This document shows, piece by piece, positions 1 to 10,787 of a stretch of 64,000 nucleotides of DNA; the first letter of the stretch is position 1, and every line of letters begins with the position of its first letter. Origin of the DNA: Sisyra terminalis. Its lineage: Eukaryota; Arthropoda; Insecta; Neuroptera; Sisyridae. Under the pieces are notes generated by a model. The model did no database searches. It saw nothing but the letters and a program-made list of their open reading frames with translations, and was not told where the DNA came from. The translations under genes and the position numbers were made by a program. The stretch is taken from the NCBI GenBank assembly GCA_958496175.1, contig OY292274.1:40744630-40808629 (forward strand), read 5' to 3'.

Positions 1-1540
1 ACGTGTTTGAACTCCATTCACGCAATTAGTGAAATAATTTTTGCAACAGTTGAAAAGTGCATCAGATTTTTGCCATACCAACAAAACTATGTAAGTAATA
101 AATATCAACTGGACAAAATTATTTTCAAAGGCATCACTCTCCATTTTCAATTTTTTCAACATTCCAATATGATCTCAAGTCTTTTCTGATCAGCGAAGAT
201 AACTGTATTGAAAATCTATAACATTTAATGCCATCAACAATAAGCATCATTAAAGTCTAAAACATTGAATGTAATCAATTGCAATAAATATTTCATAATT
301 TATTACCAAATAAAACAATAAAATCCACTTATATATGCAATGGGTTAACGATATACTGGCGCTATAGAAAGCCATTGGGGATGCCATTAAACTAAAATGG
401 ATAAAAAGTTAAGTTTATAACGTTGATACCATGATTTCTTCAAAAATTCAAATACATACACAAAACGGCTGGAAATGGGGGCCTGATTATTTTATTTAGG
501 TGAAAATATTCATTTCAGTTGTGGTTTTCAGCTTATGCTTTTCGACCTATGTAGGTTTATCTGCGGTTCGCAATGACTGGTCACCTGATATCTTATCAAT
601 ACAAATGTTTAATAGTTTATATCAACAGTGATAAGGGGCCCAGGTATAACGCCATTTGACCCATATCACCGGCATTAACTCGTACACTGAACTTTATGTA
701 AAACGTATGTTAAACAAATTAATCATACAGATTATTTTTTTTTTCATTTACATTTTCAATGTTTTAAATAATTTAGCATTTAAACACTTAATTTTTGTCA
801 TTAAATTTGTTTACTTATGACTAATACAAAATGAATATTTTATCACTGAAATAATTATGATTATGATACATTATATGTATTTTTAACCCTTAACGGTCAT
901 GTGTTATTTGGCAAACGATAAAATTATTTAAATAAAATGGCTAATGTAACAAAAAATTTTATTTACAAAAAAAAAATGAAAAAATAAGAGGTATCGTGGT
1001 TCATCCGACGAGAGTGAATCTATTTATAAATCTAATATTAATATAATTTGGATATTGATTATTTGTAAAAATATGTAAAAAAAAATATCATTTGAAAACT
1101 GTTTTCAATACATATATTTAAAAATGAATATTAATGTATGTATTATATTCAATCATCCATATTATCGGTTTGTGGTAACTGAAATATGACGCATATTCAT
1201 GTGTTTCTATTTTATCTATGAATCGTGAGAAAAATGGATATCAGTTGTACCATAGTTAGTTATGAATTCTGATGGACTATTGATCATTTAAGGTTTAGAA
1301 TTTCTCCAAAAGGGGATTTTTGTAGAACTTAGATTTATCATCCGTAAAATTGATATTGAAGTTACCCGGAAGAATTCATAAAATTTCGTGTGAATTACGT
1401 TCAAGGAGAGCTGATTTTCCTACTGAATATTGCAAATGTGCATTATGGTTAAAGTAACAGCATGATTCATATATTCAAATAATCAAGCTGTATTGAACGC
1501 ACTAGCTCTTAACTGATATGAAAGTGTAAGAAAACCCTTA
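1..1540. other. AT-rich intergenic DNA, no gene seen
   Basis: Both strands were read. There are only short chance frames, homopolymer runs and AT-rich text. No repeat ends, splice-site pairs or coding-like stretches could be supported here. Confidence 0.5.
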
Positions 1541-1560
1541 TAAACCTAACCGCCAGAAAT

Positions 1561-1960
1561 AAGATCAACTTGGGGTGGCTGTCAGGTTACAAAAGTATTA
1601 CGATTAATGAAAGAGTCGATGCCTTGGCCTGTCAAGGATCTAGAGCACCATTTACAAGTTCATAACTTCTGCTTGGTTTCACAAAATTGGTTGTGAAAAA
1701 AAAAATAGCGAAGAATGGGTTATTAAAAACCACTGTCCAGTATGGAAGAACAGGACTAAATAAAAACATAGTAAAAAATAATGGGAAAACCATCCCTCAA
1801 CCTAACTATTGAAATATTTGATCCTAGAAGAAAAAAGTCAGTGATAACGAGTCGAATAACCGGCTACAGCGGACTAATCTACATACAATTGAAGTACATG
1901 TGGTTGATCCAAGATCCAGATTCTGTTAGGTAGAGGACAAAAGCTCTTCTTAGTTAGTGA
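1561..1960 (+). pseudogene. LINE ORF2 fragment, RNase H region and C-terminal part
   Basis: This is a decayed piece of a non-LTR retrotransposon ORF2. From position 1570 one frame reads LGWLSGYKSITINERVDALA and then CQGSRAPFTSS before a stop. This fits the RNase H segment of Jockey/R1-like LINEs, in which a W-(V/L)-x-G-H-x-x-I stretch is followed by N-E-x-A-D-x-L-A-R-x-G. The Asp of the N-E-x-x-D motif is kept, but the usual G-H is read as G-Y. Farther on (about 1850-1930) another frame reads RITGYSGLIYIQLK followed by IQDPDS. This resembles the C-terminal LLTGHCGLxxHL...DPDCRxC segment of the same proteins. Several stops and frame changes separate the pieces, so it is dead. The family is recognised from motif memory only and the clade is not certain. 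Confidence 0.65.
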
Positions 1961-2259
1961 AAATCTAGTACTCTGAACTACTGCTCTGCATTATTCCTAA
2001 ATTTTGTTCAGTTTTGTTGTATGGAGGATTTGTACACGATCCGATGATGTTGAAGCATTACAGATACAAACCATACAAACATTGAAAGTTCCCGCGATGA
2101 GCTTTGTCTATCCCGCTCTCTCTCCAACCTTACCCTATAGTAGGGATACATGCTATAGATATACTATTCCACACGATCCGATGACGATCCCGATCTTAAA
2201 CCTTATCGTGCGTTGGATTTTTTTTCCGGTAACCCCCACCGTATGTCCATGCTACTAAA

Positions 2260-2640
2260 ATGTCTTCGCGCTCTAAAAACAAAAGAAAGTATTTCTATTA
2301 TTTCTATTATAAATTGAAAAAAAATTATCATATAGAACTGAAAAAAAATTCAGTTGAATCATTCTACTGGTGCAATATGCAACTTATTAGTACCTACACT
2401 GCTACTGGATGTTTATCGTGCACTAGTAATATCAAACTGGATTACGTCAGTGACATAGGCGCATCGATTAGCACTTCCAAACTAGGTATACTTGACTATA
2501 TCCACGACTTGGGAATTAGGATTACTACAGGAGTCCACCGCACCTAACTCACGAGCATTGTCGGTGAAGTAGGCGAACTCAATCTATGCGTCGCTAATTG
2601 GAAATACCAAAATATAACTTTAAAACTAAAAGTCTATTTT
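2260..2640 (+). pseudogene. LINE ORF2 fragment, region after the reverse transcriptase
   Basis: One frame runs open to 2547, where it stops, and continues recognisably to about 2640. The text around 2430-2546 contains SNIKLDY, then LGILDYIHDLGIRITTG and VHRT, and past the stop SIVGEVGELNLCVANWK. In Jockey-like LINEs the corresponding region reads KLDYG...LKxLDxIHNxGLRLATGAFRTSP followed by Y-x-E-x-x-E-x-P-L-x-x-R. The match in order and spacing is good. In a normal ORF2 this region lies before RNase H, yet here it lies to the right of the RNase H fragment at 1561-1960 on the same strand. The two must therefore be separate copies or a rearranged one. The upstream part of the frame (2260-2400) is Lys/Tyr-rich and not recognisable. 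Confidence 0.6.
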
Positions 2641-2865
2641 ACCATTCAAACCATCAAATGTGCAAGCATTACCCTCAACAAACATTGTTGCTTAATAAAA
2701 TTAACCAATCCAAACCTTTTCCCATACACGCTATCTTCCAGGATAGGGCTAACTAAACATAAATCATTAATTAGGATGAAATAGGATATGATACATGCTC
2801 ATCTCAGAAAGTTTAAAGAATAAGTAGGAAAATCGGACTACAAAAGAATAAGCATGAGCAGAGTC

Positions 2866-3035
2866 CCCCGAATTCCCCTGACTCGCTTATGAACGGGCCA
2901 CAGAAGGGAGATTCATGATTGGGATTTGAGAGGCGAAGGACCAAAAATATGTTCTTAATGTTCGAGCTTCCTGGACGTCAAACATGAACCAGGTGTCCAG
3001 GAACTCTGAGAAAGGAAGATCTCAGACCAACAAGA
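2866..3035 (+). repeat. GC-richer repeat block related to 50060-50240
   Basis: A 22-base block at 2876-2897 (beginning CCCTGACTCGCTTA and ending GAACGGG) recurs with one mismatch in reverse orientation at 50193-50214. A second block at about 2999-3027 (GGAACTCTGAG, then GGAAGA) matches the same locus at roughly three quarters of positions. In both places one frame reads PDSLxNG followed later by GTLR(K/R)EDL, which suggests that the family once encoded protein. The family is not recognised. Confidence 0.45.
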
Positions 3036-3039
3036 TGAT

Positions 3040-6000
3040 TTAAAACTGTGATAATTTTATTCCAACTTTAATATTCTTATCTAAATTTAAATTTTTGTTA
3101 GAATAACATTAGCTTGTATTATTTTTATTTCATAAAAAACTTTTATTTAAAACAACTGTAATTATATTAAAGGTGTAAATAGCTTAGTCCAATGGGTACC
3201 TTAAGTTTTTAAATAAAAACAAAAAGTTACTCTTTTTTCCGTCTTTATTATTGTTTTGATCAGACCGCGTACAATAAGTTCACAAAACTGATAACATCGA
3301 AATTAACAGTTAAATTTTAAAAAGATTATTTTTTTTAGAGAGATTACATTACATATTTTCATATTAATAGGGGAAAAATGTGTTTAGTTAAAGCAAAATT
3401 TATAATGGAAATTTCAGAAATAATAATAAACTCTTATTGATTTTGAATTTTGTGGGAATTGGTGCCAAAAGTTGGAAATGAAAAATTAAATAAGAAATGA
3501 GCACTTTGTAAGCTGATAATATTCTAACTTTTGTCTTACTTTTCCGTAAAATTTGATAATTTTTTGTCTTTTGTCAAAACTTGAAGAGTTATTTGTTAGT
3601 GGTATCTTATAAGTTCGGGTTCACTAGTTCTTATGGTTAAATCCGGGATTGGATATCACATACCCAAGCTGGTGCATAATTTAATTCTTACATTAATTTA
3701 AAAATATTTTTTAAATTCATTATGTTTCTCCTTAATGCAAAGTACATGTAACAAAAATTGTTATGATTTCCTTGATTATAGTTAGCCGTCATTTTACGAC
3801 GCACGCAATGAACTTTGGCCAGGCGCGGCCCTGACCATTATAATTAAAATTTTGTATTCCTTTTAGCTCATACAATAAAACAAAACCAATATTCCAATTA
3901 ATATTTTGTTATTCACAATGCAAACGCCAATAAAACTCATAAAGAATATAACCTGACGGCTTTTGAACTTACATAAATCAGAAGTTTTTATAGAATTTAT
4001 ATCTCATTAATTTGAGTATCGATGACTTTATATGGTCCTATAAACTGTATTTTATGATGGACATTATTGATGCATAAATATTGCCGGGTTATGGTCTTAA
4101 TTTATTTCAAAGGGAATGTATAAATCATTTCGTTACAATGTAATATTTTGACTGAGATACACAAGTAATAATTGTTAAGTTTTATACGGTAATGGTTACA
4201 AATTTTTAATTTCAAATCGAAATGCGAACCGAGTAATTATATGGAAAAGGAAATTTTTTTTCGAATATCTATTACAGTTATGATTCATTATCAGCAATTG
4301 TAAATATTTCTCCACATACTTATCTAATGTTTATTTCTATATGAAATAATAAAATCATTTCGATTTTCTCAGGCAGTTCAATATGGGTGATTTTAAGAGG
4401 GGGAGTGTTCAAATGTATATACGTTGTGGTTTTTTTATTTTTATTTCTTTGGAGGTATTTATGAAATAAGTAAAATAAATAGAGAAATGTGCTGCCATAA
4501 AGTCGTTATCATTTTGTACATAAATTTACTTACAATCCATTTTGCTGTTTTATGCTGATGACACCATTGACACTACCTCTATTTTCCCTGTAGGTGGCTC
4601 GAAAGAGTAAAGTTCAACCGGCGACGATAAACGTGTGATTCTTCGTGGTTTTATTTTGATAAAAATATTTATTTTGCGCCATCGCCATAATTTTCACTAC
4701 TTTATTTCAATATACCTAAGTTTGAGTGTTTTTAGCCAATGAAATTTTTACATCCTTTTTGAATTGGCAAATTCTTCACGCTTGCATTTTATATAGTTTT
4801 ATGCAAATTTTCATTAAAATCTATTAATTTTATTTCTACTTTCAAATCACTTATACATTTTAACGTTTGTATAAAAGTATTAAATTTTCTGCTTATTGAA
4901 TTGCTACAGCAGATAAAAATTGAAAACAAATTCTTATAAATGCATATAGACACCGAAATAAACTTGTGATTTTGTTGAAGAAAGTTTCCATAAAATGTGG
5001 GCATTTTCTAAACAAAATTAATTGGCATAAAATTGTCCTAAAATGGTTTTTAGTATTGCTCAATAATATTTATAGAATTGCTCTTTGATCTTTGACAAAC
5101 CTTAACGGGCGGATGCAAAGGAATTTGGAATGTAATCACATGCGTGGGACAGGAAAAAGGTTTAAAGTAAATAGAAAATTGAAAATAATTTTATTTTTCA
5201 ACGATAATATTTAAAAGAAAAGCTTTTCTCTACACAATATTTTTTATTGAATTAACTTTTTTTATATTTTAAATTTCATTTTGTTTATAACTAGTCGTCA
5301 TCCATCCGCTTCGCTAGCTTTTTGTTCGCTAGGCGATTTATAAAATCTAGACTACAAATATTATTGGAATATTTCTTTTAGTAAGTATCTGAGATTTATG
5401 TTCGAAAGGTTTAGTGGTATTTTAAGAAAAAATGTTTGATAACTAACTTCTATAGGGTAAAACACAATAATATTTTTATATTTTTCTGGTATTTATACTG
5501 TAAGTAGCAAATAATCAACGTAATTTCATAATTGGTTTTGATACAGTAGATAAATAAATATTCAATAAAAGTATCTTAATATAAAAATTTATTTATTTAA
5601 AGCACTTCTTCATATTATGCCGTTCTAGGTTTTCCCTTCAGGTGCTAACACGAGGTAGCTAGATGAACTCACTTCCGAGTAGCCCTTATGGTATAATCTG
5701 GAAATGAAACTTTTACAGCGTTCACATAAATGAATATAGTTATAGAATATTGGTTATCGGTTGATGATTTGGGAGATACTAGAATACCCTCTTTGATTGC
5801 GAAGCTCTGAATACTTGAAGGTGAATACTGAATACTTTAGAGTGCCTAGTGAGAAAGAGGGTCTGAACGGTCTGTACATTACGAATTTAATTATTTGCTC
5901 CTTGGTTATATGTCACAATAACAGTTAACGATGTTAAGGTAGGTATCTAAAGAATACAAGGTGTATTTAGTTTAAGAAACCTATTTATTCAGTAGATCAA

Positions 6001-7430
6001 AACTTAAAATTCATACCTGTAAACCTCCTAGTACAAATATATTAATTTTTGATTTGAGGACTGCAAATAATTGTACAGAAATGTCATTTTTATCTTGATG
6101 ACTGTAGATCTTTATAAAGAAATAATAATTTATCAGACCAGCTTTATTTAATTTTTAATAATAATTTAATAGTTTTAATTACTACATAAGTAGGTAGGTA
6201 TGAAAAAGTGTGATAGTAGATAGAAATACATTAAGGGAAAATTTGTATCAACTTTACTTTCGTTTGAGTATTTAAACTTATGTTTACCATTTATTCACGT
6301 AATAACTTACTTTTAAAATTAAGTATGTATGTTACTCAGATTTTTCATAAGTTGGTAAGTATTTAGGTATGAAACTTAAAAACTTTTATACAACATTTTT
6401 TTTAAAATATTTTCATCTTTCATACTTTTCTTTTATATTAAATATTTAATTAGCAGCTTCCTGCCATTCATTGTTTGCTACCTCAAGCGGATATTTAGTA
6501 CCTCCCCCTTCCTTCTAAATCTAAAATTGTCGTGAATGTTTTTATCAATGAATAAAAAATGTATTAATGAAGTTAGTATTATAGGGTGACCTTAAGAAAA
6601 AAATAGATATAATATACTTCTTGAATTGTGAACTATAAAAATTGTTAAATTTTTTTGAAATAATTTTTTTTATCAGTTAAGCATTTAAATTGGAACAGTA
6701 GTACCTAATGCGCCAGTTCACCAGTTTCTTTTTCTAAAATTAATTTATAAATTCATACAAATTAAAAACACTTATAAAGTTTATTATATACTTTTGACGT
6801 GCTTGGTGACACTGAAGCTATCTATCCTTTTTTGGGACAATTTGACTGTGAGTCATCTTATAATACGATATAGTAGGTATTATAATTTAAAACCTATATT
6901 TTAAATAAGGATTTAAACTTTAAAATTAATTTAAATCGGCAGCTGAAAACAAGTGTTAAATTTATTATTATCGATATATTCAAATAATTTGTCAGGATTC
7001 AGATTTTTTCAAAATTTTCTTTTGGTATCTAAGATAAAAAAAATGTTATGTTCGAATGTAAAAACATCTTCATTGATTTTTTCCAATTATAAATAATTTA
7101 AAATCTTATTTATTGTTATTCAAATTTAAATCAAAAATCATAGTGTTATTTTTTGTTTGTTTTAATCCAGTCAAATGCAGTGTAATATCGGGTTTGCAAA
7201 ATTGATGTCATTATAAATAAGTGGCTTTATTACATTTTTTACATTAGTTTTTCATCCTTTGGCACTTCTTATATTCAGATAAAGATTCACTCAAATAGTT
7301 TTAAATTTTCAATGTAAGTAAGCACAAACATGAAAATAAACCTCCATTAAACTTTGGAGTAGTTTGTTTCCGTAAAATTTTAATTCTTTATTTGATTTTT
7401 TTCGATAGTTTTTCAGTTAAAATAAAATTT
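3040..7430. other. AT-rich intergenic DNA, nothing recognisable
   Basis: Long AT-rich stretch with short chance reading frames only. The GC-richer spot at about 3815-3835 could be the end of an old DNA transposon, but no partner end was found. Confidence 0.45.
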
Positions 7431-7443
7431 ACAAAAAGTCTAT

Positions 7444-7540
7444 TGATAGCCAAGTAGTCAAGGTGGCCGCTCAAAATTGGTAGAAGTTGGGCTCGAATTT
7501 CGTAGTGAGAAAATATTTCGATAATTCTCGAATTTAAAAA
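7444..7540 (+). repeat. tRNA-derived SINE, 5' part, diverged
   Basis: The text follows the SINE head seen better at 34412 and 51957: CAAGTAGTCAAGGTGGCCGC (an A-box-like region), then AAAATTGGTAGAAG, then GGGCTCGAATTTC (B-box-like), then the GATAATTCTCGAATTT stretch. The conserved 3' hairpin tail is not visible. Confidence 0.6.
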
Positions 7541-8214
7541 AATGAAAATATATTAAAAATGATATCTAATTCTTCGAGAATTTTTTTTGCATATATTTTG
7601 ATAGATATTTAGCAAAAAATAAAATAAAATATTAAATAATTAAGATAAATAACAATTAAGAAAAGAATAATTGGCAATTGAAGATTATAATTTAGAAAAA
7701 GAGTTTAAAACTGGATTTTCATCAAAGGGACAGTTAAAAATCGAGCTTTTACTAATGCTCATTCATTGCACTACCTTATTAAAAACTTTAACTTGTTTAT
7801 TTTCGAATAATTTAATTTTCAGTATTTCCAAAACTATCTACTGCGCTTATAATTTACTTAACATTATTAATAGCAGTTGCCTAAAATGAAAGGTATTTTT
7901 CTAAATAAAAATTAATTGAAATTTACCTCAGGATGACACTGTTGCAAAACAGAAGAGACAATTTGCCTCTAATTAGTATTAAACATAAAGCCCATACTAA
8001 AACCAATGACACTGTGAGAGATTTTGTTAATGTAAAATTATAGAAAGAAGATATTAATAGATACTATAAGAAGTAAAATGATAAAAGAAATCTTACTTCT
8101 GTTTAAAACCTTCATAATAATGATTGTCATTCAGCGAAGCTCCTGTAATTACCAAACCAAGTACGGAAAAGTTATATTTCTTGCGTTCGGGAATCGAATA
8201 GCCTAGAGTCATTT

Positions 8215-8566
8215 CTGTAGATCAATGCTTCTCAAGCTGGTGGGAGCGGTCCCTAGGAGCGGGGGGGGGAGCTGGAGTCCTGTCAGGGAGCCGCGAAATA
8301 TTTCAGTATTATTGAAAAAATAAGAAAACGTTATAAGAGGGATAGTAGCTGATATAAATTAGATGAATTTTCACACGAACACATTACTTTATCCGATATG
8401 GATAATTAATCCAAAAATATTTATAAATTTAGATTTCTTAATAAAAATTTACTTACCTATAACAATAAATGGTATATAAATAAAGTACTGTTGGAGTTAG
8501 TAAAGTTTAAAATTTTAGTGGAGGGAGACCGTGGTATGAAAAAGTTTGAGAAGGACTGCTGTAGAT
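8215..8566. mobile_element. hAT-type MITE with perfect 8-bp target duplication
   Basis: The flanks are identical 8-base direct repeats, CTGTAGAT, at 8215-8222 and 8559-8566. The 336-bp insert between them has inverted ends: CAATGCTTCTCAAGC on the left and, read inward from the right, CAGTCCTTCTCAAAC. An 8-bp duplication and CA(G/A)TG-type ends are the signature of hAT elements. There is no transposase frame, so it is non-autonomous. The G run at 8262-8270 is a local oddity inside it. Confidence 0.85.
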
Positions 8567-8960
8567 AACCTGTACAAGTATACAAATAATTGTTGAAGGT
8601 TCAACATATTTGACTTAAATACAACGACAAATGAATCGTGATTATAATTTTTTAATGCAGTAAAAATGTGCTCCTGGGGTGGCACCCCCATCATGTGATG
8701 ATTGCGTTACATGTCTTTTTAAAGTTATACTTCTGTAGGCGCAGAATGAGAGGGAAACAATAAATTTAATACGGAGGGTTAATTTGGGCTTGAACGATAA
8801 CGACTAATTGGACGGTACACAATTCTAGATTGATTTGAATAAAATACAACTTCGCATGTCTTCAATGGGCTAATTTCTCGTATAGCTAAAATATGAACCG
8901 TGCCGACTACGCGAGATAATAACTATGCTTTTTAAAATCAAAAGTATTTTTTAAGGATTG

Positions 8961-9924
8961 AAAGGACATTGGACGATAAGTATAGTAAAAATTAAAAACC
9001 GATTTTTTTACAAAAAAATCTATAAATGTAATAGACAGAAACAGAGCTTACTCGATTACTATACGAGTGCAAATAACAGAAAATATTAAAAACAATAATA
9101 TGAAAACAGTTGTTTTCTATTAAATGAAGAATTCAATCATTAATATAAAAATTATTTGGCACTATTATGATTAAGTTTGCATCAGTGTTATCTTATACAA
9201 TAAGATTGCTATGCTTTTAAGATCGGAAGTTTTTAAATACATGGAATGGATGAGAATGGAGTAAGAGAGCCCCAACGAAAACTTCTCACCAATGAGTAAT
9301 CTTATTTTATAAGATATCACTTGATGCAAACTTCATCATAATAGTGCCAAATAATTTTTATATTAATGATTGAATTCTTCATTTAATAGAAAACAACTGT
9401 TTTCATATTTTCTGTTATTTACACTTGTATAGTAATCGAGTAAGCTCTGTTTCTGTCAATTACATTAATGGATTTTTGTGTAAAAAAAATCGGTTTTTAA
9501 AATTTTTCAATATGGCGTACCATTTTTTAAAATTTAAAAGACTCATAACTTTAAAGGAAATTGGATGGGGAATTCGAAAAAAATAGTTTCGTAATTGTGC
9601 CAAAATTGTATCATGGTTAAAAATTAAAAGAAAAAGCTCTCTTTTTTCAAGGGTCTTATAAACCGATCAAACTCTTAGTTTTTTTTTTCTAGAAGCTACC
9701 ATCAGCCTCTATAACATATCCAAAATTCAAATAAATCGATTCATAAGTTTCTGAGAATTTTTTTTTCCTAATTTTCAGCTTTCTTGATTTTTGAAGAAAC
9801 GGTAATACGTAGGGATCTGAAACTTGCCCAATCAATGTATCTTAATAGTACCAACATACTCTGAAATTATGAACCAAATAACCTTCTGGGGTCGATTCAC
9901 TATACTTATCGTCTCATGTCCTTT
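8961..9924. mobile_element. Foldback element with long inverted arms
   Basis: The outer ends are inverted copies of about 24 bases: AAAGGACATTGGACGATAAG on the left and its near-complement ending at 9924. The inner part of the left arm (about 8990-9215) is the reverse complement of 9285-9500 with few differences. The right arm carries about 370 extra bases (9530-9900) absent from the left arm, so the hairpin is asymmetric. No transposase frame and no convincing target duplication were found. The extra segment is probably original element sequence lost from the left arm. Confidence 0.8.
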
Positions 9925-10429
9925 TGTAAATTTGTTTTCCGTTTCTTAGCGACGAATAAACTATTTGTTTGAATTTAAACCAATTTTTCTGATTTATTAC
10001 TGAGTTAAAATATAAATAAAATACTTTAAATCAATAGCCCAATGTCGATATATAAGTCGACAAATACAGAGATCAAAAAATGTAAACACATACGTGTGAG
10101 TGAAAACCAAATATAATAATCAATGTCTCAAATTTGAGCTGATTATTGATATTTCTTTCATCTATGGTATCCATTTAAATATGTAATTAACTGAACCAAG
10201 TAAGCGCTTATTTGTGTAGACCCTTATTGCCAAAAAAAAAAAACCTTTTACAAAAAAGTATAGCTTCTTACGTGCGTCCATCAGTACATACTTTTTTCAT
10301 TGATTTCGATAAAGTTTTCAATTGTGTAATCTGAAAATTTAGCCTGGATTGGTTGCATTGACGTCGCTTCTATTCTTCCACAACTAAGTAATCTGAGTTT
10401 TACTTATGAGAAAGTGTGTTTAAACCGAA

Positions 10430-10787
10430 ATTGAGTTTGCTACATATTTAGATGAGCGAGACAGTGACGTAGGTTGGGGGCAGTGGCGGTGTGACGTTTA
10501 TGTTATATTTGAACTGAGGACATTTTTAGCGGCGGAGGTCGGGGGCCGGGTCACGCTCTCGGCCGGCGACCGACCAACTTTAACCCGGCCAAGTGTGGCA
10601 TGCGCTTATCCACATTGCTTTCCATTAGTCCCATCGCCACGCGCATCTCTTAAACTCATTCATTTTCCGTGTGTGATTCAATTAGTGATAATAGAATTGT
10701 GGTAAATAACAATTTCCACTTATTCCCTTAAATTACATTTTGGGAAGTTTCACCTCCATTGTTATCCATATCAGACTTTTTCTTCAG
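10430..10787 (+). promoter_or_regulatory. CpG-rich putative promoter and untranslated first exon
   Basis: This is the most GC- and CpG-rich patch in the left third of the window. About 10485-10640 contains GGCGGAGGTCGGGGGCCGGG and CTCTCGGCCGGCGACCGACC in otherwise AT-rich DNA. It lies about 3 kb upstream of the coding exon at 13748 and ends near a usable donor, CTTCAG|GTATGC, with GT at 10788-10789. An alternative donor, GTAAAT, lies at 10702. No clear TATA box was seen. The transcription start is not determined. The assignment rests on base composition, position and the donor, with no transcript evidence. Confidence 0.45.
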
